Shown: in pieces, positions 8,450-17,373 of the stretch | How positions within the stretch are numbered: position 1 is the first letter of the stretch | Layout of the letters: the number at the start of each line of letters is the position of its first letter | Assembly: GCF_018882335.1 (NCBI RefSeq) | Contig: NZ_JACVOS010000002.1 | Coordinates: 124,001-188,000 of the forward strand | Direction of reading: 5' to 3' | DNA: 64,000 nt | From: Polynucleobacter sp. AM-25C3 | GTDB taxonomy: Bacteria; Pseudomonadota; Gammaproteobacteria; Burkholderiales; Burkholderiaceae | Program-made: the position numbers and the translations under genes | The notes under the pieces: generated by a model | Seen by the model: only the letters and a program-made list of their open reading frames with translations | Databases searched by the model: none | What the model was told of the DNA's origin: nothing

Positions 8450-9290
8450 GTTGGTCAGAATTGCCGCTTGGAATGTCAACTCACTTAAAGTGCGTTTACC
8501 CCAGGTCTTGAAATGGTTGCAGGATCAAGAGCGGGCAAAGAAACCCATTGATGCTTTATGTCTGCAAGAGCTCAAGTTAACGGATGATAAATATCCCCAT
8601 CGAGAACTTGAGGATGCTGGCTATTTAAGTCTGGCTGCAGGGCAAAAGACCTATAACGGTGTAGCCATCATTGTTCGCAAAGCTGCATTAGCGCCGATGG
8701 CTTCTGACTTAGAAACTACCTTCTTAAAACCCATCAGAAATATTCCAGGTAATGTCGATGAGCAGCAGCGCATCTTGGCTGCAACGGTTTGTTTTAAAGG
8801 CACACAACCCATCCGTTTGATATCCGCTTACTTTCCCAATGGCCAATCGCCGGATAGTGATAAGTTTGTTTACAAGTTAGGGTGGCTCAAAGCACTTGAG
8901 GCTTGGCTAAAGGATGAGATAAGCCAGAACAGTCGCTTGGCATTATTGGGCGACTTTAATATTGCACCTAACGATTTGGATGTATATGACCCTTCAAAGT
9001 GGATAGGTCAGAACCTCGTATCTCCACCAGAGCGCGAAGCATTCCAAAGACTACTGGAGTTGGGTTTAACGGATTCTTTCCGGATGTTTGAGCAAGCGCC
9101 TAAATCCTATAGCTGGTGGGATTACCGCATGATGGGTTTTAGGCGTAATGCAGGCATGCGCATTGACCACATTCTATTAAGTGAAGCCCTCAAAGATAAA
9201 TGCACAGCCAGTATGATTGATAAAGAGCCACGAACTTGGGAGCAACCCTCAGATCATGCTCCCGTAATCGCTGAAATCAAAAAGGCCTAA
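8442..9290 (+). CDS. xth: exodeoxyribonuclease III
   Basis: The 282-residue enzyme is an AP endonuclease and 3'-5' exonuclease of base excision repair. Motifs of the family are all visible: 'AAWNVNSL' at the N terminus, 'LCLQELKL' with the metal-binding Glu, 'LGDFNIAP' with the catalytic Asp-Asn pair, 'MRIDHILLS' and 'PSDHAPV' with the final Asp-His. The start overlaps the end of ntrC by 8 bases, so it is likely transcribed at least in part from the ntr operon. That pairing has no obvious functional meaning. Confidence 0.95.
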   Translation: MTELVRIAAWNVNSLKVRLPQVLKWLQDQERAKKPIDALCLQELKLTDDKYPHRELEDAGYLSLAAGQKTYNGVAIIVRKAALAPMASDLETTFLKPIRNIPGNVDEQQRILAATVCFKGTQPIRLISAYFPNGQSPDSDKFVYKLGWLKALEAWLKDEISQNSRLALLGDFNIAPNDLDVYDPSKWIGQNLVSPPEREAFQRLLELGLTDSFRMFEQAPKSYSWWDYRMMGFRRNAGMRIDHILLSEALKDKCTASMIDKEPRTWEQPSDHAPVIAEIKKA

Positions 9291-9298
9291 ATTAGGCC
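9284..9298. other. small inverted repeat at the xth stop codon
   Basis: GGCCTAA and TTAGGCC flank one A across the xth stop codon. On the minus strand it is followed by five T residues, so it could stop antisense transcription; on the plus strand no T run follows. The rest of the 180-base gap before the next gene is AT-rich and holds no promoter I could define with confidence. Confidence 0.3.
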
Positions 9299-9470
9299 GA
9301 TTGAGGTCGTTTACCCCCAATAATCTCCCATATTTGGTGCATAGTACTAGTAGACATATACCAATACCAGGGTAATAATGCTAAGAATTTGAATTAATTT
9401 ACTATACTTTTAAAGCCTAGAGCCCTTAAATTTAATATCTGTTTATGTATTTATTCGGACCACATCAGTC

Positions 9471-10520
9471 GTGAAGCGACTCATTCTACTGGGCATCATT
9501 CTCGGCGGTTTTGCGTATGCTTGGAATGCTGTTGATGTAATCAATCTCAGAGTGGTTGGACAGCAATCAATGACAGGCCCAATCCAAAAGAACTTAGAGC
9601 AACCATTCTTTGAGTCCCTCCAGAAAAAGACTGGACTACCGATTAAGGTTGAATATCGCACAATTGATAAATTGGGCTTTAAAGATAATTATGAGCTTGC
9701 CATGTTGAAGGGCGGTATGTTTGATATGGTCTCTTTGAGATTCTTGCAGAATTCTCAAGAAGAGCCCAGCATTGCTGGAGTTGACTTGCCAGGTCTTAAC
9801 CCAGACTACCAATCCGTACGCAAGATTGGCGAAGCTTATGGCCCCGTCATCGATGAAAATTTACAGAAACGATTTGGTGCAAAATTATTGGGTATATGGA
9901 CATTTGGTCCACAAGTTATCTTTTGCAATAAACCAATCCATCGACTTTCTGATCTTAAGGGTTTAAGAGTTCGTGTGGGAGCCCCTACCTACAATGCGCT
10001 GATCAAATCGCAAGGAGGCATCCCCGTTGTCATTCCTTTTGACCAGGTACTAGAAGCTCTAGCTTCAAACATGGCTGATTGCGCCATCACCAGTCAAACC
10101 TCAGCCTATTCAGCCCAGTGGCCCTTATATTTAACGTACATATATCCGATTGCCACTCAAATGGGAACGAATGGCATAGCGATTCGTCTGGATACTTGGA
10201 ATAGATTTAGTGAAAGCCAAAAGCAGCAATTGCAAAGTGCTGTAAATGCATATATTGATCAGGTATGGATTCATTCTGAGCAATTCAATAATCAAGCATC
10301 AGATTGCCTGCAGGGGAAGAGTACTTGTAGCTTGGGTGTTAAATACAAACTGATTCAGACTCCCGTTACCGAAGACGATAAGCTCTTTATGCGAAAGTTT
10401 GCGCTGGAGAAATCATTTCCAGCCTGGGCGGATAGTTGCGACAAATTAGAGCCCAATTGTTCCATGCGGTGGAAGGCAGCTGTAGATCCTATTCTAAAGC
10501 AGGCAAATCAGCGCCCATGA
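9471..10520 (+). CDS. TRAP-type (DctP family) solute-binding protein, orphan
   Basis: The 349-residue protein has a short positively charged, hydrophobic N terminus (about 1-22) for export or membrane anchoring. It then has the DctP fold: 'FDMVSLRFLQ', 'LSDLKGLRVRVG' with the conserved substrate-contacting Arg region, and 'VIPFDQVLEALASNMADCAI'. It starts with GTG. DctP proteins bind organic acids for TRAP transporters, but no DctQ or DctM membrane subunit is nearby. It overlaps a membrane HD-GYP protein by 4 bases, suggesting a sensing role rather than uptake. The ligand is unknown. Confidence 0.8.
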   Translation: MKRLILLGIILGGFAYAWNAVDVINLRVVGQQSMTGPIQKNLEQPFFESLQKKTGLPIKVEYRTIDKLGFKDNYELAMLKGGMFDMVSLRFLQNSQEEPSIAGVDLPGLNPDYQSVRKIGEAYGPVIDENLQKRFGAKLLGIWTFGPQVIFCNKPIHRLSDLKGLRVRVGAPTYNALIKSQGGIPVVIPFDQVLEALASNMADCAITSQTSAYSAQWPLYLTYIYPIATQMGTNGIAIRLDTWNRFSESQKQQLQSAVNAYIDQVWIHSEQFNNQASDCLQGKSTCSLGVKYKLIQTPVTEDDKLFMRKFALEKSFPAWADSCDKLEPNCSMRWKAAVDPILKQANQRP

Positions 10521-11623
10521 AATCTAAACTCTTAACTTCATCACAGCAAAGCGGTATGCAACTTAATATCGCTTCACCTCCATTGCAAGTTATTGCGGCG
10601 CTATCGGCCCTCGTTTTTGTTCTGAACTTTACTTTAGAGGTTCTTGTTTCTTATGGCGCTTCTTATGCCCACCTTGTGCAAGTACTCTGTCTTATTGGCA
10701 TATTGAGTGCCTGGGTGTTAGTAGAGGGCTTACTGATTGCAAGGCTTCACAATTGGAGTCCCTTTCGGGTTTTAACTTACTTGATATGTATGCAGGTAGC
10801 GCTAACAATCCTCAGATTGGGTTTCTTGATAATTGATTCGCAAGAAGTCAGCTCTGATTGGTTGCCACATGCTCGAGAGCAGGATAACTGGCATTACCTA
10901 TTCTTAATTCCATACGGCTTACTTTTTATGGGAATTCATAGGTCGATCGTGAACCTTTTTACCTTAAATGAAAAGGTTCAAGTTCTGAACACAGAAAAGC
11001 AAATGCTCATGACGCTCAATGCATTGGCATTAGCGCGTGATAACGAAACCGGAAATCATGTTATTCGCACTCAACACTACGTCAGAAATCTAGCCTTAAG
11101 ACTTAGGATGATGGGGCACTATGTAAATGAGTTAACTGATCAATGTATCGATACCTTATATAAGGCAGCCCCCTTGCATGACATAGGTAAGGTAGGCGTA
11201 CCCGACAATATCTTGAATAAGGTGGGGCGTCTCAGTGATGAAGAATGGCAAATAATGAAGTCTCATGCCGCTATTGGTGAAGCGGTTCTATCGTCTGGTG
11301 ATATTGAGGCTGGGGGTGATCACGGAGTGGTGAAGAAGGCCATTCAAATTGCTGGTGGACATCATGAAAAATGGGATGGAACAGGTTACCCCCGTGGCTT
11401 AAATGGCAATGCAATCCCGCTATCTGCTCGTATCATGGCGCTTGCAGATGTTTACGATGCCTTGGTAAGTGATAGGCTTTATAAGTCCGGGTGGAGTCAT
11501 GAAGATGCCGTTAATGAGATCGTATCAAAGAGCGGCACTCATTTTGATCCTTTAGTTGTTGCTGCCCTTATTGAAGAGCAGTCCAATTTCCAAGAAATAG
11601 CCAAGAAATATCGAGACAACTAG
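10517..11623 (+). CDS. membrane-anchored HD-GYP domain protein, probable c-di-GMP phosphodiesterase
   Basis: The 368-residue protein has four predicted membrane spans (about 22-44, 53-75, 84-107, 126-145), a short linker that may be coiled coil (150-168), and an HD-GYP domain. Key motifs are 'NETGNHVIR' (176-184), HDIGK (221-225) and HHEKWDGTGYP (282-292), all intact, so catalytic activity is plausible. The family hydrolyses c-di-GMP. The ATG at 10517 overlaps the stop of the binding-protein gene (ATGA), indicating coupling. The only sizeable periplasmic loop is about 108-125, so it would have to receive signals through the membrane helices. Confidence 0.88.
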   Translation: MKSKLLTSSQQSGMQLNIASPPLQVIAALSALVFVLNFTLEVLVSYGASYAHLVQVLCLIGILSAWVLVEGLLIARLHNWSPFRVLTYLICMQVALTILRLGFLIIDSQEVSSDWLPHAREQDNWHYLFLIPYGLLFMGIHRSIVNLFTLNEKVQVLNTEKQMLMTLNALALARDNETGNHVIRTQHYVRNLALRLRMMGHYVNELTDQCIDTLYKAAPLHDIGKVGVPDNILNKVGRLSDEEWQIMKSHAAIGEAVLSSGDIEAGGDHGVVKKAIQIAGGHHEKWDGTGYPRGLNGNAIPLSARIMALADVYDALVSDRLYKSGWSHEDAVNEIVSKSGTHFDPLVVAALIEEQSNFQEIAKKYRDN

Positions 11624-11697
11624 ACGTGCGCCTCTGGTCGCGTGTTAGAGTCACACAGGGCTCACCAAGAATCCTTAATTCAAATATTAATGTCAGT

Positions 11698-12006
11698 ATG
11701 CGTTTATATAGACTCTCTTTATTCTTATTGCCTTTAACCCTTTTTGCATGTGCAACTCAGTCAGGCATATGGGTTAAGAGTGGTGTGGCGCCTCTACAAT
11801 TTAATCAAGACAACTACGCCTGTCTCCAGGAGTCGCAGCAGCCATTCGGATATAGCCAAGGTGGTTATGGCTGGGGCAATGGTTGGGGTCCTGGATGGGG
11901 CGGGTATAACGGTTACTCGGGCGTTCAAACAAATCAAGAGCTCTATTCAGCTTGCATGAAGGCGCGTGGATACATCTGGCAGCCAGATAAAACTCCTGGT
12001 CAGTAA
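11698..12006 (+). CDS. small Gly/Tyr/Trp-rich lipoprotein, function unknown
   Basis: This 102-residue protein has a lipoprotein signal ending in LFAC, so the mature protein would begin at Cys17 as a lipid-anchored envelope protein. The middle is a low-complexity stretch rich in Gly, Tyr and Trp ('GGYGWGNGWGPGWGG'). Two cysteines flank it, in 'NYACLQES' and 'YSACMKARGY', and may form a disulfide. The frame is open to a GTG at 11626, but the ATG at 11698 is the start that places the signal peptide correctly. I do not recognise a named family. Confidence 0.7.
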   Translation: MRLYRLSLFLLPLTLFACATQSGIWVKSGVAPLQFNQDNYACLQESQQPFGYSQGGYGWGNGWGPGWGGYNGYSGVQTNQELYSACMKARGYIWQPDKTPGQ

Positions 12007-12118
12007 AGTCTATTTTTATCTAGCTACTACTGCGTCTGCGTGAAGTTCAAGTCGAAATAACTATATTGCTTGTTCTATATCAATACTGCTATTGGTATTC
12101 AGAGTAAAAATATTTCTT

Positions 12119-13321
12119 ATGAATGCCGATGTCATTATTGTTGGGGCCGGCCCCTCCGGTCTTTGTTTGGCCAGAGCGCTAAGCGGTCAAGGCCTTCGTA
12201 TTACTCTCATTGAGAAACAATCATTAGAAGAACTTTCAGCACCCTCGTTTGACGGCAGGGAAATAGCGCTCACTCAGGATTCAGTTGGGTTGATGAAGGA
12301 ATTGGGCTTATGGGGCAATATAGATCCCCATGCAAAATCACCATTACGCGATGCCAAAATTCTCAATGGCAATTCAAATTTTTCAATGAATATTTCGCAT
12401 CAATTGGGTAAGCATCAAGAATTGGGCTGGCTTATATCCAATCATTTGATTCGTGAAGCAGCATTTAAGTCGGTCCAGCAAGCAATTCATGAACACCATG
12501 ATATTACGATATTGCCCAATCAAAAAGTAACCAATGTTCGCGCAAACAATCAAATAGGAATTGTCAATCTAGAGGGTGGTATTGAGCTAAAGACCCAATT
12601 GATTATTGCTGCAGATAGCCGCTTTTCTGAGACTAGGCGCATGATGGGAATAGCGGCAGAGATGCACGATTTTGGAAAGAACATGCTGGTATGTTGTATG
12701 AGTCATGAAAAACCGCATGAGCATATCGCTTGGGAATGGTTTGATTATGGGCAGACATTGGCACTATTGCCCATGAATCCAGACCCAGTCACAGGGAAAT
12801 ACCGTAGCTCAGTCGTGATCACGGTAGATGCTCAAGAAAACAAGCTGTTGATGGAGCAATCCTCGGAAGAATTTTCTAAAGGGGTGACAAAGCGATTCAT
12901 GAGCCGTCTAGGGCTTATGAGCTTAATCAGCACTAAGCATTCATACCCACTTGTCTCGGTTTACCCAAAAAATTTGGTTGCTAGCCGATTTGCAACTATC
13001 GGTGATGCCGCCGTTGGAATGCACCCAGTGACTGCTCATGGCTTTAATTTTGGGTTACTAGGGGTCAAGACGCTCGCGCGCGAAATCATACAAGCCAAAC
13101 AAGCTGGGCTTGACATTGGTAATTCTGATTTACTTTTGCGCTACCAAAGTAGGCATCGATCCCAAACGCGACCATTATTTTTAATCACCCGCCTTATTAC
13201 CGATATTTACACCAAAGAATCTCACCCGGCAAAGCTATTACGTAAGTTGCTGATACATGCTGGCGAGAATTTAAGGCCACTGAAGCGGGTTATTGCCCTC
13301 TCTTTAAGTGGGTCGAGATAA
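12119..13321 (+). CDS. ubiM: UbiM-like FAD-dependent ubiquinone biosynthesis hydroxylase
   Basis: The 400-residue protein belongs to the UbiH/UbiF/VisC flavin hydroxylases. It has the N-terminal dinucleotide fold 'IIVGAGPSGLCLA', a mid-protein 'GREIALT'-type motif and the FAD-binding 'IGDAAVGMHPVTAHGFNFG'. That last version is the one I associate with UbiM, which hydroxylates the quinone ring, rather than with UbiH or UbiF; the exact position it acts on cannot be read here. The ATG at 12119 is preferred over a TTG at 12092. It is followed by a small zinc-ribbon gene. Confidence 0.65.
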   Translation: MNADVIIVGAGPSGLCLARALSGQGLRITLIEKQSLEELSAPSFDGREIALTQDSVGLMKELGLWGNIDPHAKSPLRDAKILNGNSNFSMNISHQLGKHQELGWLISNHLIREAAFKSVQQAIHEHHDITILPNQKVTNVRANNQIGIVNLEGGIELKTQLIIAADSRFSETRRMMGIAAEMHDFGKNMLVCCMSHEKPHEHIAWEWFDYGQTLALLPMNPDPVTGKYRSSVVITVDAQENKLLMEQSSEEFSKGVTKRFMSRLGLMSLISTKHSYPLVSVYPKNLVASRFATIGDAAVGMHPVTAHGFNFGLLGVKTLAREIIQAKQAGLDIGNSDLLLRYQSRHRSQTRPLFLITRLITDIYTKESHPAKLLRKLLIHAGENLRPLKRVIALSLSGSR

Positions 13322-13378
13322 ATATGGCCTTGTACCCCACAAAGTGAACGTTTTTAATCAAAAATCATTGGAGATCTT

Positions 13379-13555
13379 ATGAATGTCGATAAACAGATGT
13401 TGCGTATCCCATGCCCAGAATGTGGCAAGGTTATTGAGGAGACCATTGAGAATGCGAGGCGGGAAATGAAGGTCTTTTGTTATAGCTGTGGGGCTTTTAT
13501 TAATGTTGATGCTCAGTACCTAAAAAGAGTCATTGATGATATTTCAGCTACTTAA
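13379..13555 (+). CDS. 58-residue zinc-ribbon protein, function unknown
   Basis: An ATG at 13379 preceded by GGAGA opens a 58-codon frame. The product has two cysteine pairs, 'PCPECGK' (Cys12, Cys15) and 'FCYSCGA' (Cys34, Cys37), in the spacing of a small zinc ribbon, followed by a short helix. It resembles the MJ0042-type or transcription-factor-like zinc ribbons, but I cannot assign a partner. The good ribosome site and both intact knuckles argue for a real gene. It follows the UbiM-like gene and converges on prlC. Confidence 0.6.
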   Translation: MNVDKQMLRIPCPECGKVIEETIENARREMKVFCYSCGAFINVDAQYLKRVIDDISAT

Positions 13556-13647
13556 AGGCAATTCAATTAACCCAATATCCTTGCTAAAGTACTCAAGCCA
13601 AAATATCGCTGTTGCCTTCTGCCGCAACTGGAATGGTAATTTGATTC

Positions 13648-15774
13648 TTAAGCCAAGCCTCCGTGACGCAGAAGTGCATCAATGCTTGGCTCCCGTCCTC
13701 TAAAGGCCTTAAAGGATTCAGCAGCAGGGCGACTGCCACCCACCTCCAGAATTTCCCTTCTGTAACGAGTACCTGTCTTGGCATCAAGAACACTACCAGT
13801 GAGCTTGGCAGCTTCTTCAAATGCGGAGTAAGCATCAGCAGAGAGAACTTCAGCCCACTTATAGCTGTAATAGCCAGCCGCATAGCCACCAGCAAAAATA
13901 TGGCTAAATGAATTAATCCAACGAGAGATCTCGGGTTGCGCAATGATGTTGTATTCATCGGCGATGGCTCTTGAGGCATCCAGCACGGCTTGGCCTTTTG
14001 CACCCTTTGCATCAAAGCTCGAATGCAATCGCCAATCCGTTAGTGACATCACGATCTGACGCAAGGTCGCTAAGCCATTTTGAAAATTCTTTGCGGCTAA
14101 CATTTTGTCAAAGAGCTCGCGCGGCAATGGTTTGCCAGTTTGTGCATGCGCTGTCATTTTCTCAAGCACTTCCCATTCCCAGCAGAAGTTTTCCATAAAT
14201 TGACTGGGTAATTCCACGGCATCCCATTCGACACCATTGATGCCTGACACACCCAGAGCACTTACTTGTGTAAGTAGATGATGTAAGCCATGACCACTCT
14301 CATGGAAGAGGGTAATGACATCATCATGAGTAATTGTGGGCTGGCGCATCACGCCATCCACTTTGACTGGCGCTGCAAAGTTACAGACTAAATAAGCGAT
14401 AGGGATTTGAATCTCGCCATTAGGAAGTTCTCTGCGCCCACGGGCATCATCCATCCAAGCCCCGCCACGCTTACCAGGGCGAGCATAGGGGTCGAGATAA
14501 AAGTAAGCCCGTATTTTTCCAGCTTGATCTTTCACTGCAAAAGACTGCACATCGACATGCCAAGTAGGCAGGTTGGCGGATTCAATTTTGACGTCAAATA
14601 GTGTTTGAATGACTTCGAATAAGCCATCTAATACCTTTGGCAAAGGGAAGTATTGCTTGAGCTCGTTCTCAGAGAATGAGTAACGCGCTTGTTTTAATCG
14701 CTCGGCAGCAAAAGGGATATCCCAGGGTTCAAGGCCATCAACAAGTGCAAGCTCTGCTTTAGCAAACTCACAAAGCTCTTGCCAATCTTTCTGGGCAAAT
14801 GGTTTTGCTTTAATAGCAAAGTTCGTCAGAAAGAGATCAACTTCATCGACGGTATTGGCCATCTTCGGTGCCAGGCTTAAATCAGCATAATTCGAAAATC
14901 CCAACATGTGGGCTTCTTCTTCGCGCAGGCAAAGTTGATCCAACATGTTTTGCGTGTTGTCCCAATCGAGCTCACCTTTTCCATATTGCGGCGCCAACTC
15001 TGATGAGCGCGTGACATAAGCCAGATACATCAGTCGACGGAGCTCTCTGTTCTCGGAATACTGCATTACCGGGTAGTAAGAGGGGAAATGCAATGAAAAT
15101 GCCCAGCCCTGGAGATTCTTTTGCTTTGCAAGATCAGCAGCTGCAGCGATCGCATCTTCTGGAAGTCCAGCCAACTCGGAAATATCTTGAATCGAATGGA
15201 CAAATCCATCCGTAGCATCCAAAACGTGATCAGAAAATGCCTTACCTAACAAAGCCTGCTCATCTTGAATTTGTGCAAAACGCAGCTTGTGTGAGTCGGG
15301 AAGCTCTGCACCACCCAGACGAAAATCTCTCAATGAGTTGTCAATGACTTTTTTCTGGGCATGACTCAGGCTGGAAAAGTCAGCGCTTAGACTGAGATCC
15401 TTGAACTTTTGATACAGCGCCAGGTTTTGTCCTAGACCTGAGAAGAAGGCGGTGACCTTAGGCATCATCTCGCCATAAGCAGCCCTGAGTTCTGGTGCAT
15501 CAGCCACACTATTGAGATGGGAAATCACACCCCATGATCTGGTTAAAGATTCAGTAGCGTCCTCTAGGGGCTCCACTAAATCATTCCAATTTGCTGGAGT
15601 GATAGGATTGACCGCGAGGTCAACCGCATATTGCGCTTGCTCTAGTAGAAATTCAATGGCGGGTGCAATGTCTGTCGGCTTTACTTCCAAGTAGGCGGTA
15701 ATGCCTCTGCCAAATGAAATGAGCGGATTTTTTTGAAGTTCAGCGGATGGCTTTGGGGATGTAGATTGGGTCAT
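13648..15774 (-). CDS. prlC: oligopeptidase A (M3 family metallopeptidase)
   Basis: The 708-residue length suits oligopeptidase A, a cytoplasmic zinc peptidase that degrades peptides, including cleaved signal peptides. The zinc site is 'TLFHESGHGLHH' (HExxH form HESGH), with the downstream 'EWDAVELPSQFMENFCWE' region providing the third ligand. The C terminus matches the family, with 'RYRREILEVGGSRPA'. The gene is last in a leftward run after folD and the two-component genes, with a 53-base gap. Confidence 0.95.
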   Translation of the reverse strand: MTQSTSPKPSAELQKNPLISFGRGITAYLEVKPTDIAPAIEFLLEQAQYAVDLAVNPITPANWNDLVEPLEDATESLTRSWGVISHLNSVADAPELRAAYGEMMPKVTAFFSGLGQNLALYQKFKDLSLSADFSSLSHAQKKVIDNSLRDFRLGGAELPDSHKLRFAQIQDEQALLGKAFSDHVLDATDGFVHSIQDISELAGLPEDAIAAAADLAKQKNLQGWAFSLHFPSYYPVMQYSENRELRRLMYLAYVTRSSELAPQYGKGELDWDNTQNMLDQLCLREEEAHMLGFSNYADLSLAPKMANTVDEVDLFLTNFAIKAKPFAQKDWQELCEFAKAELALVDGLEPWDIPFAAERLKQARYSFSENELKQYFPLPKVLDGLFEVIQTLFDVKIESANLPTWHVDVQSFAVKDQAGKIRAYFYLDPYARPGKRGGAWMDDARGRRELPNGEIQIPIAYLVCNFAAPVKVDGVMRQPTITHDDVITLFHESGHGLHHLLTQVSALGVSGINGVEWDAVELPSQFMENFCWEWEVLEKMTAHAQTGKPLPRELFDKMLAAKNFQNGLATLRQIVMSLTDWRLHSSFDAKGAKGQAVLDASRAIADEYNIIAQPEISRWINSFSHIFAGGYAAGYYSYKWAEVLSADAYSAFEEAAKLTGSVLDAKTGTRYRREILEVGGSRPAAESFKAFRGREPSIDALLRHGGLA

Positions 15775-15827
15775 CCCTCTAGCTTAATGGACTGGGAGCA
15801 TTTTTGCCAAACGCCCCAGTAATTTTC

Positions 15828-16682
15828 TTAGCGTTTTGCTGCCTTTTCTGCTGCCTCTAAGGTGTTCATGAGGAGCATGGTGATGGTCATAGGGCCAACG
15901 CCACCCGGTACGGGAGTAATCCAGCCAGCAATATATTTGGCGGTATCAAAGTCGACGTCGCCACATAGCTTGCCATCCGGCATGCGATTGATGCCAACGT
16001 CAATGACCACAGCACCATTCTTGACCATATCACCGGTAATCATTTTGGGTTTGCCGGTAGCAACTACCAAAATATCGGCATCCTTAGTGTGGTGCCCCAA
16101 GTCTCGGGTTTTGCTATTGCAGATAGTGACAGTGGCGCCAGCCTGGAGCAATAACATGGCCATTGGTTTGCCGACAATATTGGATGCGCCCACAATGACT
16201 GCACGTGCACCGCGAATAGGGTATTCAATGCTTTCAAGAATCTTGATGCATCCATAAGGTGTGCATGGTTTGAATTGTGGTTGACCTACCATTAAGGCGC
16301 CAGCATTGGCCACATGAAATCCATCCACATCCTTATCAGGGGAGATTGCTTCGAGTACGCGCTCGGCTGCAATATGTTCAGGAAGAGGTAGTTGAACTAG
16401 GATGCCATGTATCGCTGGATCCGCATTGAGTGTAGCGATGCGGGCCAGCAATTCTTCTTCGCCAAGTTCTACGGAGTAGCGCTCGAGCACGGAATGAAAG
16501 CCAACATCCTCACAGGCCTTTACTTTATTTCTGACATAAACCTGACTGGCAGGATTTTCACCAACAACAATTACTGCTAAACCGGGTCTAACACCCTTGG
16601 CTGTGACGATTGCTCCACGCGCAGCAATTTCAGCGCGTAGTTTTTTGGATAAGGCGACGCCGTCGAGTAACTGTGCTGGCAT
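15828..16682 (-). CDS. folD: methylenetetrahydrofolate dehydrogenase / cyclohydrolase
   Basis: This 284-residue bifunctional enzyme interconverts 5,10-methylene-THF, methenyl-THF and 10-formyl-THF. Diagnostic motifs are '[13 protein letters not shown]' with the catalytic Lys, 'VQLPLPEH', 'DKDVDGFH', the NADP fold '[12 protein letters not shown]' and the C-terminal '[14 protein letters not shown]'. The ATG at 16682 is chosen over an in-frame TTG six bases upstream. It starts a few bases after the stop of the response-regulator gene, so it is probably co-transcribed with the kinase/regulator pair. Confidence 0.97.
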   Translation of the reverse strand: MPAQLLDGVALSKKLRAEIAARGAIVTAKGVRPGLAVIVVGENPASQVYVRNKVKACEDVGFHSVLERYSVELGEEELLARIATLNADPAIHGILVQLPLPEHIAAERVLEAISPDKDVDGFHVANAGALMVGQPQFKPCTPYGCIKILESIEYPIRGARAVIVGASNIVGKPMAMLLLQAGATVTICNSKTRDLGHHTKDADILVVATGKPKMITGDMVKNGAVVIDVGINRMPDGKLCGDVDFDTAKYIAGWITPVPGGVGPMTITMLLMNTLEAAEKAAKR

Positions 16683-16688
16683 AAGCAA

Positions 16689-17336
16689 TTAATTCGGTTG
16701 TGGATCTGAGAGTGCCAAGCGAAGTAAGTCGGCAACGGTATTCACGTTAAGTTTTTCCATAATGTTGGCGCGGTGCGCTTCCACTGTTTTGATGGAGATA
16801 CCGAGATCGTCTGCAATTTGTTTGTTTAAGCGACCAGCCACAATACGCTCGAGAACCTGACGCTCGCGACCAGTTAATTTGCTTAAGAGGCTTTGAGTAA
16901 TTTTGCGCTGACTGGCTTGTGAGTAATCAATGCGGGCTTTTGCAAGCATGCGATCAACTAAACCACAGAGATCATTTTCTTTAAATGGTTTTTCAATGAA
17001 ATCGACTGCACCGCGCTTCATGGTGGAGACCGCCATGGAGACATCGCCGTGACCAGTAATAAAAGCAACTGGCATTGGCAGGTTTTCACTAATTAAGCGC
17101 TCTTGTAATTCAAGACCGGACATGCCTGACATGCGGACATCCAAGATTGCGCAAGAGATAGTGGATTTATCAGTGCTTTGCAATGACTGCAAGAATCGTT
17201 CCGCACTTGCGTGACAGCGAACAACATAACCATTGCTTTCTAGCAACCACGTGAGGGAGTCACGCACTGCCTCGTCGTCATCTACAACATAAACCACTTC
17301 AGCTTGGTTAGGTTTGGTGGTGGCACTGATATTCAT
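16689..17336 (-). CDS. FixJ-type (NarL/LuxR HTH) response regulator
   Basis: The 215-residue protein has a receiver domain with acidic pocket 'VVDDDEAVRD', phospho-acceptor Asp66 in 'ILDVRMSGMSG' and Lys116 in 'FIEKPF'. A LuxR-type helix-turn-helix follows ('LTGRERQVLERIVAGRLNKQ...VEAHRANIMEKL'). Its partner is almost certainly the PAS kinase just upstream (37 bases apart). The pair is divergent from aceE, making the pyruvate dehydrogenase operon a candidate target. FixJ itself is a nitrogen-fixation regulator; only the architecture is shared here. Confidence 0.9.
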   Translation of the reverse strand: MNISATTKPNQAEVVYVVDDDEAVRDSLTWLLESNGYVVRCHASAERFLQSLQSTDKSTISCAILDVRMSGMSGLELQERLISENLPMPVAFITGHGDVSMAVSTMKRGAVDFIEKPFKENDLCGLVDRMLAKARIDYSQASQRKITQSLLSKLTGRERQVLERIVAGRLNKQIADDLGISIKTVEAHRANIMEKLNVNTVADLLRLALSDPQPN

Positions 17337-17373
17337 ATTGGCTCTCGCAGATCAATCTCAAAAATTGCATAAA

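Noticed and set aside
9320..9336. CATATTTGGTGCA before the binding-protein gene as an NtrC site
   Set aside because: Only the right half matches; the GCAC half-site is missing.
13613..13630. GTTGC/GCAAC inverted repeat between the zinc-ribbon gene and prlC
   Set aside because: Stem of only 5 bases with no T run; not a convincing terminator.
13593..14015. 140-codon open frame on the minus strand overlapping the 3' end of prlC
   Set aside because: It lies in another frame of the well-supported prlC gene, has no domain or good ribosome site, and its length is explained by codon bias of prlC.
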